This document shows, piece after piece, positions 36,216 to 46,215 of a DNA stretch of 64,000 bases. A program made the translations under genes and the position numbers. Origin of the DNA: Pseudomonas taiwanensis (GTDB lineage Bacteria > Pseudomonadota > Gammaproteobacteria > Pseudomonadales > Pseudomonadaceae); contig NZ_QJRF01000049.1 of assembly GCF_013393345.1 (NCBI RefSeq), positions 1-64,000 on the forward strand. The letters run 5' to 3'. The notes below the pieces were generated by a model that saw only the letters and a list, made by a program, of their open reading frames with translations, was not told the DNA's origin and did not search any database. Numbering within the stretch: the first letter of the stretch is position 1; every line of letters starts with the position of its first letter.

Positions 36216-37169
36216 TCACGGCAAACGCGGCGTCAGTCTACTTTCCTGCGGTACAGGGAAGGGGAACCCAAGCACGGGGAATTTGCCGCGCACACGATTC
36301 TGAGCTTGGCATTTATGGGTGCAGTTTGTGGACGGTGGAGCCACTTCCACGGAGTCTTCACCCAGCACTCCACCCATTCGACCGCCGCTGGCAACCCGCC
36401 AGACTGAGACACCGCCGAATTGGCTGACACGCGTGGCAACTTGAGTACTGTCTCGCCCAACAAACCTGGGCGACAGGTCATTGGCGAAGTTGACGCGTGG
36501 CGTCACCGGCACTGGCGCACAGCTGGGGTTGAAGTTCGGAGGGGTGCACAGCGGAAGGCTCACGTTTCTGAAGTTGGGGTTGTCGAAGTAGAAAATTCCA
36601 TCTGCCAATACGTGGGTGAAGTCAGTGGTCAAACCATCAGCTCGCTCCGGCTCCATCTGGAATATCCCGCCCTGAGCACAGTCCTTGGCTTGAATCTTCA
36701 TCCCGACGCCGGGGCCACTCCTCGCCAGTAGGACGTCCGGGCCATCCAGCTCAAGCGCCAGGTTCCCGTTCAGCGTCACACCCTGAAGATCAGGCGTTTT
36801 GCTGGCGAAGATTGTCGTCGGTACACCACCCGTCATGTCCTGGGGATTGGGCGCGCCCGTCAACGTGTAGTTGCGAATACCAAGAGTGGCGGCATCCACC
36901 TCAAACACTACGAACTTGCCTCGAACGAGAAAACTGGAACCCAGACCACCTGCGGGGATTGTGGTTTCGGTGAGTCCACTGACAGGACCTCCCGGAAGCT
37001 CGACAGTGAAACCGCCTCCTTCGCAACCCTCATCCTTTGCGGCTTGAGCGTGTTCGACGATAAGTCCCGACGAGAGGGAGACAACGGCAATCAAACTGGC
37101 TCGCGCCAGCAGGGACTTAGTGAAGGCACATGGAGCCTCCGTGGCCGGCAACTTCAAGTGGCTGTTCAT
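36216..37169 (-). CDS. Secreted protein of unknown function
   Basis: A 317-residue protein beginning MNSHLKLPATEA, with a signal region to about residue 45 (ALIAVVSLSSGLIVEHAQAAK). The mature part is a beta-rich stretch without any membrane span and with six or so cysteines that could be disulfide-bonded in the periplasm. AGGA seven bases upstream supports ATG 37169. I do not recognise the family. It lies between the CYTH-Ppx gene and the copper efflux operon, divergent from the latter. A surface or periplasmic role is all that can be said. Confidence 0.65.
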   Translation of the reverse strand: MNSHLKLPATEAPCAFTKSLLARASLIAVVSLSSGLIVEHAQAAKDEGCEGGGFTVELPGGPVSGLTETTIPAGGLGSSFLVRGKFVVFEVDAATLGIRNYTLTGAPNPQDMTGGVPTTIFASKTPDLQGVTLNGNLALELDGPDVLLARSGPGVGMKIQAKDCAQGGIFQMEPERADGLTTDFTHVLADGIFYFDNPNFRNVSLPLCTPPNFNPSCAPVPVTPRVNFANDLSPRFVGRDSTQVATRVSQFGGVSVWRVASGGRMGGVLGEDSVEVAPPSTNCTHKCQAQNRVRGKFPVLGFPFPVPQESRLTPRLP

Positions 37170-37511
37170 GATGTGATCCTCGTGCACACATGGGAACGCC
37201 AACCAGTCCATACCTGTCTGCTCTGCGGGAGCAGGCAGCTAACCAGCACGATTAATACCCCCACAAGAAGAGGCAACTGCGGTTCCGCACCATCCTTCCA
37301 AACCAGTCAGCACTGTCTGTTGCGCGGGAATTTTTCCCACGCAATGAGGCTAGTTCCGACCCCTCTGCTGTCAACGACCGAATGTCGGTGAGAAGTAGTT
37401 GTCATTAGTCATGAATTCGCTCGAAAGCGGACGGATCGCGTCGCTTGCCTCGACGAAAAGTTGGCATTCCGTAATTGCCCCTCCTCCCAGGCAACAACTA
37501 AACTCCGCTGC
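37170..37511. promoter_or_regulatory. Divergent promoter region of secreted protein and copper operon
   Basis: 342 bases with no gene. It should carry the copper-responsive promoter of the cus operon. The inverted TTGGCAT...ATTGCC pair at about 37460-37480 is suggestive only; I could not recognise a CopR or CueR box. Confidence 0.45.
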
Positions 37512-37856
37512 ATGAAAGGCCAGCTCCGGCTCCTCCTTATCTTTCTAATCAGCCTGACGCTTCCCCTGAGCGGGATGGCGGGCATCGAGGCGCCGACCGA
37601 ACCCTGCCCGATGCAGGCCGCCGGCATGACCATGATGGCCGACATGGATATGGACTGCTGCCAGGACCACGGCAAGATGGCCGAGCATGGCAAGAAGGCC
37701 TGCAAGCCGGGCCAGGAATGCAAGACCGGCAGCATGCTCCAGGTTTCGATCATGAAACCACCGGTCACCCTGACCGGCCCCGTGCTCGCCGAGACTCACC
37801 CAGTAGCCGTTCCCGACCGCTCCCCCGCCGACCTCTGGCGACCTCCCTGCGCCTGA
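37512..37856 (+). CDS. Small secreted Met/Cys/His-rich copper-linked protein
   Basis: A 114-residue protein with a signal peptide (MKGQLRLLLIFLISLTLPLSGMA, cleavage near residue 23) and a Met, His, Cys and Asp-rich mature part (MTMMADMDMDCCQDHGKM). The cluster of metal-loving side chains in the periplasm and its position in front of cusCBA suggest a copper chaperone or sensor. I do not recognise a named family. The tail (DLWRPPCA) ends in Cys. The gap to cusC is 89 bases. Confidence 0.7.
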   Translation: MKGQLRLLLIFLISLTLPLSGMAGIEAPTEPCPMQAAGMTMMADMDMDCCQDHGKMAEHGKKACKPGQECKTGSMLQVSIMKPPVTLTGPVLAETHPVAVPDRSPADLWRPPCA

Positions 37857-37945
37857 TTCCTCTCCCTGTCTGAACTCCCACCTGCATCGTTTGCGACTGC
37901 GGGCGGGCACGCGCCTATGCGCTGAATATTCAGAGGAATCGTCAG

Positions 37946-39202
37946 ATGACTTCCTTGAGTCCTTGCCTCGGGCTGCCTGTTGCGGCCGCCCTGGCAATGA
38001 TGCTGTTTGCCGTGCCGAGCCACGGTGCTTCGCTGTCGCTGGACGACGCGTTGCAATTGGCAGAGCGCAATGCACCGTCCCTGGTCGCTCAAGCGGCCAA
38101 GCTGGACGCGGCAAAAAATGCCGCGATACCTGCCGGCGAACTGCCGGACCCCAAGCTCGCCCTGGGCATGCAGAACGTTCCCATCGAGGGCGAAGACCGC
38201 TGGAGCCTGGATCGCGACTTCATGACCATGCAGATGGTCGGGGTCATGCAGGAAATGCCCAACCGCGACAAGCGCCAGGCCCGCACGGAAGTGGCCGAAG
38301 CCGCCGTCGATCGCGCCGAGGCCGAACGCCGCGTCGTACGCCTGAAAGTACGTCAAGCCGCCGCGCTGGCCTGGATCAGTCGCCACACCGTGGAACGCAA
38401 GCAGGCACTGTTCGAGGCGTTTTTCCGGGAAAACCGTCTGCTGGCCGCCACCGTAAGGGCGCAGATCGCCGGGGGACGGGCATCGGCCGCCGACTCGGTC
38501 ACGGCCAAGCAGGAGGCGGCCGACCTGGCTGAGCGTCAGGATGAACTGGCCACTCAGCAAGCCACAGCCCGCGCCGCCCTGCGCCGCTGGATCGGGCCCG
38601 CCGCCGACGAGCCGCTGGCCGGCGACCTGCCAACCTGGCCGATTGCCCCCGCAGGCTATGCCCACAAGCTGCAAGTGCATCCCGAGCTGACAGCCTTCGC
38701 GCCGATTACCCGCGAAGCGGAGGCCAAGGTACGTGAGGCCGAGGCGGAGAAGCAGTCCGATTGGAGCTGGGAGGTCGATTACCAGCGCCGTGGTCGCGAG
38801 TTCGGCGACATGGTTAGCGTGCAGTTCACCTTCGACCTGCCGCTGTTTCCCGGCTCGCGGCAGAACCCCAAGATCGCTGCCCGACATGCCGAACTCAATC
38901 AGTTGGAGGCCGAGCGCGAGGCGCTCGTCCGAGAGCATGCCGAGCAACTGGAGGCGGACCTGGCCGAGTATCAGCGCCTGGACCGTGCCGTCCGTCGCAG
39001 CCAGAACAGCCTGCTACCCCTGGCCCAGGAAAAGGTCGACCTGACCACGGCCAGTTACCGCGCCGGTACAGGCGAGCTGGCCACCGTGATCGCAGCCCGC
39101 CGTGAACAGATCGACGCGCGCCTCAAGCAGGTCGATCTCGAAGGCCAGCGTGCCCTGACCAGCGCCAAGCTCTACTTCACTTACGGGGAAACTCACCCAT
39201 GA
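37946..39202 (+). CDS. cusC: TolC-family outer-membrane channel of the Cus efflux system
   Basis: A 418-residue TolC-like lipoprotein-less outer-membrane factor: signal peptide, then LDDALQLAERNAPSLVAQAAKLDAAK and the long paired helices typical of the family (two tandem coiled-coil halves). GAGGAA lies about nine bases before ATG 37946. It overlaps cusB by four bases. It forms the exit duct of a three-part heavy-metal RND pump. Confidence 0.9.
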   Translation: MTSLSPCLGLPVAAALAMMLFAVPSHGASLSLDDALQLAERNAPSLVAQAAKLDAAKNAAIPAGELPDPKLALGMQNVPIEGEDRWSLDRDFMTMQMVGVMQEMPNRDKRQARTEVAEAAVDRAEAERRVVRLKVRQAAALAWISRHTVERKQALFEAFFRENRLLAATVRAQIAGGRASAADSVTAKQEAADLAERQDELATQQATARAALRRWIGPAADEPLAGDLPTWPIAPAGYAHKLQVHPELTAFAPITREAEAKVREAEAEKQSDWSWEVDYQRRGREFGDMVSVQFTFDLPLFPGSRQNPKIAARHAELNQLEAEREALVREHAEQLEADLAEYQRLDRAVRRSQNSLLPLAQEKVDLTTASYRAGTGELATVIAARREQIDARLKQVDLEGQRALTSAKLYFTYGETHP

Positions 39203-40677
39203 CCACGCGTATCTGGAGCGGACTGGCACTGGCAGGTCTGTCCCTGGCCCTGGGGGCTGCTAGTGGTTACTGGTTCGCGCAACGCCCCATGACTGCGATG
39301 CCGACGACCAGCACCAAGGCCGAATCCGTGCCGCAGGGCGGGCGCAAAGTGCTGTACTGGTACGACCCGATGTACCCGCAGCAGAAGTTCGACAAACCGG
39401 GCAAGTCGCCCTTCATGGACATGGAGTTGGTGCCGCAGTATGCCGACGCTGCCGACAGCGCCGCCATCAGCATCGACCCCAGCCTCACGCAAAACCTGGG
39501 CCTGCGCCTGGCCACCGTCAGCCGTGGCCCGCTGGCCAACAGTCTGGAAGTGGTTGGCGTGCTCGCCTTCAATGAACGCGAAGTCGCCGTGGTGCAGACC
39601 CGCGCAGCCGGCTTCGTCGAGCGCGTCTATGCTCGTGCACCGGGAGACGTGCTACAGGCCGGGGCGCCACTGGTTGACCTGCTGATACCGGACTGGGCCG
39701 CCGCTCAGGAAGAGTTCCTCGCGCTCAAGCACAGCGGTGATGCCGAGCTGCTGGCTGCGGCCCGACAGCGTCTGCGCCTGCTCGGTATGCCGGCGGCGCT
39801 GATTCGCCAAGTGGAACGCAGCGGCAAGGCGCAAGCAGTCCTGACCCTGGCCAGCCCCATCAGCGGTGTTGTTCAGGAACTCAACGTGCGCACCGGCATG
39901 ACGGTGGCAGAAAGCGCCACTCTGGCCCGGATCAACGGTCTGAGTAGCGTCTGGCTTAGCCTGGCGGTACCGGAATCCGAAGCTGGGGCCATCGCCCAGG
40001 GCCAATCGGTCGAAGCCCGCCTGCCGGCCTTTCCCGGTGAAGCCCTTACCGGGACTGTCGATGCCATCCTGCCGGAAACCAATCCGGACAGCCGCACACT
40101 ACGGGTGCGAGTGGAACTGCCCAACCCGGACGCTCGCCTGCGGCCCGGCATGACCGCACAGGTCCGTCTGGACCGGTCCACGTCACAGAGCGTCCTTTGG
40201 CTGCCCAGCGAAGCCGTCATTCGTACCGGCCGGCGCGCCCTGGTCATGCTCGCCGAAGACGGTGGGCGTTACCGGCCGGTGGAGGTCCGCCTCGGGCCGG
40301 AAAGCGCCGGCAAGACGGTGGTGACCCAAGGGCTCACGGAAGGCCAACAGGTGGTCGCCTCCGGGCAGTTCCTTCTCGATTCCGAAGCCAGCCTCAAAGG
40401 GCTGACCGCTGCTGAGATCGAGGCGCCAATGACTGAAGCGCCGATCAGCCTGCATGAAGCCGAAGGTCAGGTCATGGCCATCGACAAGGCCGGGGTGACC
40501 CTGGCCCACGGGCCGTTCAAGACGCTGGGTATGCCCGGCATGACCATGACCTTCCCGCTGGCCGACCCGGCCCTGATGGTCGGCATCAAGGCCGGCGACA
40601 AAGTGCGCGTGGCCGTGCGCCAGACCGACGAGGGACTGCTGGTCGAGCGCCTGGAAAAACTCGGAGGCCAGCCATGA
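39199..40677 (+). CDS. cusB: RND periplasmic adaptor CusB fused to a CusF-like domain
   Basis: A 492-residue adaptor. An N-terminal membrane anchor precedes a heavy-metal binding domain ([12 protein letters not shown], with Met-rich FMDMELV); then barrel-sandwich and beta-barrel domains as usual for adaptors. The last 80 or so residues repeat the CusF fold ([30 protein letters not shown]), giving a built-in Cu(I)/Ag(I) chaperone. The gene overlaps both neighbours by four bases (ATGA), so it is translationally coupled. It should link cusA and cusC across the periplasm. Confidence 0.93.
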   Translation: MTTRIWSGLALAGLSLALGAASGYWFAQRPMTAMPTTSTKAESVPQGGRKVLYWYDPMYPQQKFDKPGKSPFMDMELVPQYADAADSAAISIDPSLTQNLGLRLATVSRGPLANSLEVVGVLAFNEREVAVVQTRAAGFVERVYARAPGDVLQAGAPLVDLLIPDWAAAQEEFLALKHSGDAELLAAARQRLRLLGMPAALIRQVERSGKAQAVLTLASPISGVVQELNVRTGMTVAESATLARINGLSSVWLSLAVPESEAGAIAQGQSVEARLPAFPGEALTGTVDAILPETNPDSRTLRVRVELPNPDARLRPGMTAQVRLDRSTSQSVLWLPSEAVIRTGRRALVMLAEDGGRYRPVEVRLGPESAGKTVVTQGLTEGQQVVASGQFLLDSEASLKGLTAAEIEAPMTEAPISLHEAEGQVMAIDKAGVTLAHGPFKTLGMPGMTMTFPLADPALMVGIKAGDKVRVAVRQTDEGLLVERLEKLGGQP

Positions 40678-43600
40678 TCGTCGCATTGATCCGCTGGTCG
40701 GTGGCCAACCGCTTTTTGGTCATACTGGCCACCCTGCTCGCGACTGCCTGGGGCGTCTGGTCCGTGCAGAGCACGCCGATCGACGCGTTGCCGGACCTCT
40801 CCGACGTCCAGGTGATCATCCGCACGCCGTATCCGGGCCAAGCCCCGCAGATCGTCGAGAACCAGGTCACCTACCCGCTGGCTACCACCATGCTTTCGGT
40901 ACCGGGCGCGAAGACGGTGCGCGGCTACTCCTTCTTCGGTGACAGCTTCGTCTATGTGATCTTCGAGGATGGTACTGACCTGTACTGGGCCCGCTCTCGG
41001 GTGCTGGAGTACCTCAGCCAGGTTCAGAGCCGGCTGCCGAGCACAGCCAAACCGGCCCTGGGACCAGACGCCACCGGAGTCGGCTGGATTTACCAGTACG
41101 CCTTGGTAGATCGCACTGGCGGACACGACCTGGCGCAACTACGCGCCCTGCAGGACTGGTTCCTCAAGTTCGAGCTGAAGACCCTGCCCAATGTCGCCGA
41201 AGTGGCGACCGTGGGCGGCATGGTCAAGCAGTATCAGGTGCAACTCGATCCGGTACGGCTGGCCAGCCTGGGGATCACCCAGGACGCTGTGATCGAAGCC
41301 ATCGGCAAAGCTAATCAGGAAGCTGGCGGCGCCGTGCTGGCGATGGCCGAAGCCGAGTACATGGTGCGTGCCTCCGGGTACCTGAAGACTCTGGACGATT
41401 TCCGTGCGGTGCCGCTCAAGCTCGGTATTGGTGGCGTGCCGGTCACCCTCGGCGACGTGGCAACCATCCAACAGGGGCCGGAGATGCGCCGGGGCATCAG
41501 CGAGCTCGATGGTGAGGGTGAGACCGTTGGCGGCGTGGTGATTTTGCGCAGCGGCAAGAACGCGCGCGAGACCATCACGGCAGTCAAGGCCAAGCTGGGC
41601 GAACTACAGAAGAGCCTGCCGGCTGGGGTGGAGATCGTCACTACCTATGACCGCAGCCAGCTGATTGATCGCGCAGTGGAGAACCTCAGCCACAAGCTGC
41701 TCGAAGAGTTCATCGTGGTGGCGCTGGTCTGCGCGGTATTCCTCTGGCATCTGCGTTCCTCTCTGGTGGCGATCATTTCCCTGCCGATCGGCGTGCTGAT
41801 CGCCTTCGTCGTCATGCGCTACCAGGGCATCAATGCCAACATCATGTCCTTGGGTGGGATCGCCATCGCCATCGGCGCCATGGTCGACGCCGCCGTGGTG
41901 ATGATCGAGAACGCCCACAAGAAAATCGAGGCCTGGCATACCGCTCACCCCGATGAGACGTTGAAGGGCGAGCACCACTGGCACGTGATGACCGAGGCCG
42001 CCGCCGAAGTCGGACCGGCGTTGTTTTTCTGCCTGTTGATCATCACCCTGTCGTTCATTCCGGTGTTCACCCTGGAAGCCCAGGAGGGCCGCTTGTTCGG
42101 CCCGCTGGCCTTCACCAAGACCTATGCGATGGCGGCCGCCGCCGGGCTGTCGGTGACCCTGGTACCGGTACTGATGGGCTACTGGATTCGCGGGCATATC
42201 CCCAAGGAGGAGCAAAACCCGCTGAACCGCTGGCTGATTCGACTCTACCAACCTGCACTGGACTGGGTGCTGCGCCATCCCAAGCTAACCATGACAGCCG
42301 CCTTGCTCATCTTCTTGAGCGCGCTGTGGCCGATCTCGCGACTGGGCGGCGAGTTCCTCCCACCACTGGACGAGGGTGACCTTCTCTACATGCCTTCGGC
42401 ACTGCCTGGACTGTCGGCGCAGAAGGCCAGCCAGTTGCTGCAAATCACCGATCGCCTCATCAAGACGGTGCCTGAAGTCGAGCACGTCTTCGGCAAGGCC
42501 GGACGCGCCGAAACCGCGACCGACCCGGCGCCCCTGGAGATGTTCGAAACCACCATCCAGTTCAAGCCACGCGAGCAGTGGCGGACCGGCATGAGCCCGG
42601 AAAAGCTGGTGGAAGAACTGGACCGGGTGGTGAAGGTCCCGGGGCTGACCAATATCTGGATACCGCCGATACGCAACCGCATCGACATGCTCGCCACCGG
42701 CATCAAGAGCCCCATCGGGGTCAAGGTCGCTGGCTCCAACCTCGCGGAGATCGACGCGGCCACACAAGCCGTCGAGCGCGCAGCCAAAACGGTGCCGGGC
42801 GTCAGCTCGGCGCTGGCCGAACGCCTGACCGGGGGACGCTACATCGATGTCGACATCAATCGCCAGGACGCCGCGCGCTACGGATTGAACATCGCCGATG
42901 TGCAGTCGATCGTTGCCGGCGCCATCGGCGGCGAGACCATTGGTGAAACCGTCGAGGGCCTGGCACGCTTTCCGATCAACGTGCGCTATCCACGGGAGTG
43001 GCGCGATTCACCCGGCGCCCTGGAGCAACTGCCGATTTATACACCCCAGGGACTTCAGATCACGCTAGGGTCCGTGGCGCGCATCCGGGTCAGCGATGGC
43101 CCGCCCATGCTGAAAAGCGAGAATGCACGGCCGTCCGGCTGGGTCTACATCGACGTGCGTGGTCGGGATATCGCCTCGGTGGTGGCCGATCTGCGCCGGG
43201 TTGTGAGCGAGCAGGTCAAGCTGCAACCAGGCATGAGTCTCGCCTACTCGGGCCAGTTCGAGTTTCTCGAACGGGCCAACGCGCGCCTCAAGCTGGTGGT
43301 ACCGGCCACTCTGCTGATCATTTTCGTGCTGCTCTACCTGACCTTCGCCCGATTCGACGAAGCCTTGCTGATCATGGCCACGCTGCCGTTCGCGCTTACC
43401 GGTGGCGTGTGGTTTCTCTACCTGCTCGATTACAACCTGTCGGTGGCCACCGGCGTCGGTTTCATCGCCCTGGCCGGGGTCGCCGCCGAGTTCGGCGTGA
43501 TCATGTTGCTCTACCTGAAGAATGCCTGGGCTGGGCGCCAGGACAATGGCGACACGACCGAGCGTGGCTTGCTTGCCGCAATTCGCGAAGGCGCCGTGCA

Positions 43601-43832
43601 ACGCGTACGACCCAAAGCCATGACAGTGGCAGTGATCATCGCCGGTCTGCTGCCAATCCTCTGGGGCAGCGGCACCGGCAGCGAGATCATGAGCCGCATC
43701 GCCGCCCCCATGGTCGGCGGCATGGTCACCGCGCCTCTACTGTCCCTATTCGTACTGCCGGCCGCCTACCGACTGATGCGGCGCCGCCACCTTTCTGCTG
43801 TATCCACTATCCGCCAAGGAGAAGCTGTATGA
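40674..43832 (+). CDS. cusA: Heavy-metal RND efflux pump CusA (Cu(I)/Ag(I))
   Basis: A 1052-residue 12-span RND transporter of the HME subfamily. The substrate Met residues known from E. coli CusA fall in recognisable contexts here: [19 protein letters not shown] and [13 protein letters not shown]. This indicates Cu(I)/Ag(I) rather than zinc. [13 protein letters not shown] is the proton-relay region of transmembrane helix 4. The start overlaps cusB by four bases; the stop overlaps the cusF start. It uses the proton gradient to pump monovalent metal out through cusB and cusC. Confidence 0.95.
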   Translation: MIVALIRWSVANRFLVILATLLATAWGVWSVQSTPIDALPDLSDVQVIIRTPYPGQAPQIVENQVTYPLATTMLSVPGAKTVRGYSFFGDSFVYVIFEDGTDLYWARSRVLEYLSQVQSRLPSTAKPALGPDATGVGWIYQYALVDRTGGHDLAQLRALQDWFLKFELKTLPNVAEVATVGGMVKQYQVQLDPVRLASLGITQDAVIEAIGKANQEAGGAVLAMAEAEYMVRASGYLKTLDDFRAVPLKLGIGGVPVTLGDVATIQQGPEMRRGISELDGEGETVGGVVILRSGKNARETITAVKAKLGELQKSLPAGVEIVTTYDRSQLIDRAVENLSHKLLEEFIVVALVCAVFLWHLRSSLVAIISLPIGVLIAFVVMRYQGINANIMSLGGIAIAIGAMVDAAVVMIENAHKKIEAWHTAHPDETLKGEHHWHVMTEAAAEVGPALFFCLLIITLSFIPVFTLEAQEGRLFGPLAFTKTYAMAAAAGLSVTLVPVLMGYWIRGHIPKEEQNPLNRWLIRLYQPALDWVLRHPKLTMTAALLIFLSALWPISRLGGEFLPPLDEGDLLYMPSALPGLSAQKASQLLQITDRLIKTVPEVEHVFGKAGRAETATDPAPLEMFETTIQFKPREQWRTGMSPEKLVEELDRVVKVPGLTNIWIPPIRNRIDMLATGIKSPIGVKVAGSNLAEIDAATQAVERAAKTVPGVSSALAERLTGGRYIDVDINRQDAARYGLNIADVQSIVAGAIGGETIGETVEGLARFPINVRYPREWRDSPGALEQLPIYTPQGLQITLGSVARIRVSDGPPMLKSENARPSGWVYIDVRGRDIASVVADLRRVVSEQVKLQPGMSLAYSGQFEFLERANARLKLVVPATLLIIFVLLYLTFARFDEALLIMATLPFALTGGVWFLYLLDYNLSVATGVGFIALAGVAAEFGVIMLLYLKNAWAGRQDNGDTTERGLLAAIREGAVQRVRPKAMTVAVIIAGLLPILWGSGTGSEIMSRIAAPMVGGMVTAPLLSLFVLPAAYRLMRRRHLSAVSTIRQGEAV

Positions 43833-44191
43833 AGACTACCCTGATTGCCCTCGCCAGCCTGTTCGCTGCCCTGTCCTCCGCTGCACAGGCCGAGGACATG
43901 CCCAACATGAACATGGATGCCAAGCCCACGGCAGGAATGCCGCAGCAGCATGCAGCGGAGGCTCCAGTTGCCCAGGCCACCGGAACGGTCAAAGCCATCG
44001 ACAACCAGAAGCAGATCGTGACCCTCGCCCACAGCGCCGTGCCATCCCTTCAGTGGCCGCCGATGACCATGGGCTTCAAGGCCACAACCGACCAGCTCAA
44101 GGGGCTGAAGGTTGGCGACCGAGTGACCTTCGAATTCCGGGCTAACGGTATGAATGCGACGATTGTGTCGATCAAGCCGGCTCAGGAGTAA
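43829..44191 (+). CDS. cusF: CusF-like periplasmic copper chaperone
   Basis: A 120-residue protein with a signal peptide (cleaved near AQAED) and the small OB-like CusF fold: [31 protein letters not shown], where the WPPMTM stretch supplies the Trp and Met ligands of CusF. It starts at ATG 43829, inside the last codons of cusA (ATGA), with AAGGAG eight bases upstream. A Met-rich leader (MPNMNMDAK) adds more soft ligands. It hands Cu(I)/Ag(I) to the pump; the CusF-like tail on CusB suggests two donors. Confidence 0.92.
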   Translation: MKTTLIALASLFAALSSAAQAEDMPNMNMDAKPTAGMPQQHAAEAPVAQATGTVKAIDNQKQIVTLAHSAVPSLQWPPMTMGFKATTDQLKGLKVGDRVTFEFRANGMNATIVSIKPAQE

Positions 44192-44601
44192 CGGCAAGAA
44201 CAGCAGGGGACGATGTGTCCGCAAGGGATGTCGACCCCGCCTCAGACGCAACCTAAGCGCTTTCGCTGCCATCCGAATCCGTTGTCAAAAAGGGAAAGGC
44301 TGCACCTGGCCGGAAACTGCCCCACCGTGAACGGCAGCTATCGGCCGCCGGCGGGAGGTGGCAGAACCGGCAATTTTTGTCGGTGGACACGAACGACGCC
44401 TCGCTTAGCTCGCCAGAGTCTGGCGCGGGATGCCTCAGCTTGCGGCCCCGGGGTTCATTGCGAGCTAAAACGAGCGGACTGCAACGGAAAATGCGGCCGA
44501 AGCCACGACACAAAAGGAGGGATATACGTCATTTAGGTCAGAAGCCCGTCAGCGTAGATTTGCTTCCGAACCCGGTACCCCGCCGGTTAAAGGAAACTGC
44601 C
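44192..44601. other. Intergenic region before SDR gene
   Basis: 410 bases. No gene is supported. It holds an AT-rich site at 44521-44540 (see the regulatory motif entry) and ordinary high-GC sequence otherwise. Confidence 0.6.
44522..44541 (+). promoter_or_regulatory. Shared motif upstream of SDR gene
   Basis: ATATACGTCATTTAGGTC agrees at 15 of 18 positions with ATATACGACATTTAAGAC at 46117-46134 in front of the amidase. It lies about 60 bases before the SDR start. The shared sequence suggests one regulator for both genes. Confidence 0.5.
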
Positions 44602-45420
44602 ATGAACTCTCGCACCCACCAAGGCACCGCGCTGGTAACTGGCGCATCTTCTGGCATTGGCGCTGTTTACGCCGAGCGGCTTGCCCGCGCAGGCTACGAC
44701 CTGATCCTGGTTGCTCGCCGCGCCGAAAAGCTTCGCGAACTGGCGCGCACGATTACCACCCGCAGCGGCCGCTCAGTCGAGACCATCGCAGCCGATCTCA
44801 CCGACGCTGACGATCTGGCCCGTGTCGAGGGCGTCCTTCGAACCGATGCCAGTATCACCCTGCTCGTCAACAATGCCGGCATCGGCGCAACCGGCCCGCT
44901 ACTGCAATCGAATGTGGCGGACATGGAGCAGATGATCGCGCTCAACGTGAAGGTGCTGACTCGTCTGGCCTACGCCGCCGCGCCCGCGTTTGTTGCGCGC
45001 GGAACCGGCACGATCATCAACATCGCCTCAATCGTCGCTCTGGCGCCGGAGTTGCTGAATGGTGTTTACGGCGGCAGCAAGGCATACGTCCTGGCGTTTT
45101 CCCAGTCCCTTCAGCACGAGCTGGCGGACAAGGGTGTGCGGGTTCAAGTGGTCCTGCCAGGCGCAACAGAAACCGACTTCTGGAACGTCGCGGGGCTCCC
45201 GGTCAGTCATTTGCCGCCAGAGATTGTCATGCCGGTAGACGCACTGGTTGATGCCGCGCTGGCGGGCCTGGCGCAGGGGGAGATTGTCACCATTCCGGCG
45301 CTGGCTGAGCTGGATGACTGGACAACGCTCGAGAACGCGCGCAAGGCGCTTTCACCGCAGCTGTCCCGCTCCGTCCCGGCACCGCGATATCTCGATGCCG
45401 GATCGATGGCAGACGACTGA
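44602..45420 (+). CDS. SDR family oxidoreductase
   Basis: A 272-residue classical SDR with TGASSGIG (cofactor), NNAG, a Ser in IINIASIVAL and YGGSK for the catalytic YxxxK. Basic residues after beta-2 (VARRAEK) favour NADP. AAAGGAA seven bases upstream fixes the start. A motif shared with the amidase promoter lies in front, so the two may respond to the same signal. The substrate is not readable. Confidence 0.88.
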   Translation: MNSRTHQGTALVTGASSGIGAVYAERLARAGYDLILVARRAEKLRELARTITTRSGRSVETIAADLTDADDLARVEGVLRTDASITLLVNNAGIGATGPLLQSNVADMEQMIALNVKVLTRLAYAAAPAFVARGTGTIINIASIVALAPELLNGVYGGSKAYVLAFSQSLQHELADKGVRVQVVLPGATETDFWNVAGLPVSHLPPEIVMPVDALVDAALAGLAQGEIVTIPALAELDDWTTLENARKALSPQLSRSVPAPRYLDAGSMADD

Positions 45421-45557
45421 ACAGCGGCCCGGAGAGGCGGACGGCGCCAATCCGCCAACCCGGCTCCGATCACATACCGCTTTCCAAATCCTGAATTGCT
45501 ACTGCATCTCGCAGTGCTACCCCGCGGCCACGCCGCACCCCACCTGGAGAAAATGTA

Positions 45558-46004
45558 ATGCCTGACAAAACCGTCCGTAACAAGAGCATTGGACTGATGA
45601 GCGTCGCGCTGGCCGGGATCGTTCTGAGTGGATCGGCTTTTGCCGTACAACAGCTGCCGCAAGGCTACATGCTTGCCGCATCGCACACCGGAGCCGAAGG
45701 GAAGTGTGGTGAAGGTAAGTGCGGTGGCACGGAAACCAAGACACAGGCAAAGACTGCCGAAGGAAAGTGCGGTGAAGGTCAGTGCGGTGATGCGATCTTC
45801 AACGCGATCGATACTGACGATGATGCGCGAATCTCGCAGGCCGAGTTCCTCGTCGTTGAGCCGAAGGGGCAAGCCGTGTTCGCGAAGAAGGACACCAACA
45901 CCGACGGGTACATTGATGAAATGGAGTCGTACCTGAGCGTCAAGGCGGCCTATAACGAAAACGGCAAGGAACTGCCCGATGGCCTGTTCTCTACCAAGGA
46001 GTGA
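45558..46004 (+). CDS. Bufferin-like EGKCG protein with two EF hands
   Basis: A 148-residue secreted protein: signal peptide (about residues 1-29, ...SGSAFAV), then EGKCGEGKCGG and EGKCGEGQCGD blocks with Cys50, 55, 71 and 76. Then two EF-hand loops, Asp85-Glu96 (DTDDDARISQAE) and Asp112-Glu123 (DTNTDGYIDEME). EGKCG repeats after a signal peptide are the mark of HvfA/bufferin-type ribosomal peptides whose Cys are turned by a DUF692 (MNIO) enzyme into copper-binding groups. No DUF692 or DUF2063 gene is next to it, so the modifying enzyme would have to act from elsewhere or not at all. A terminator follows. Confidence 0.8.
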   Translation: MPDKTVRNKSIGLMSVALAGIVLSGSAFAVQQLPQGYMLAASHTGAEGKCGEGKCGGTETKTQAKTAEGKCGEGQCGDAIFNAIDTDDDARISQAEFLVVEPKGQAVFAKKDTNTDGYIDEMESYLSVKAAYNENGKELPDGLFSTKE

Positions 46005-46025
46005 GCCATTCACTTCATCGGCATG

Positions 46026-46055
46026 CGCCCCTGCTTTACGCAGGGGCGTTTTTTT
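46026..46055 (+). terminator. Intrinsic terminator after EGKCG protein
   Basis: Nine-base stem CGCCCCTGC/GCAGGGGCG with a TTTAC loop followed by seven T. Confidence 0.95.
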
Positions 46056-46116
46056 ATGGCTACCGCCCTGCCCGCCCGTATGCTGGGCCGGCGGACGACA
46101 GTGTCCTTAAACGAGG

Positions 46117-46134
46117 TATATACGACATTTAAGA
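46117..46134 (+). promoter_or_regulatory. Shared motif upstream of amidase gene
   Basis: ATATACGACATTTAAGAC, about 80 bases before the amidase start; 15 of 18 identical to the site at 44522. A looser relative (CTATACCGGCATTTCAGGAC) lies at 48704-48723, just before the AraC-type gene. Confidence 0.5.
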
Positions 46135-46215
46135 CGCTGCGCGGTGTGAGTAGATTCTAGTCGCGAAGGAACCATCCCTCGTCTCAATCCAACCTACCGC
46201 GAGGCTCACATACTT

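Noticed and set aside
37460-37480. CopR/CueR operator before the copper operon
   Set aside because: The TTGGCAT...ATTGCC arms are weak and do not match a box that I can name.
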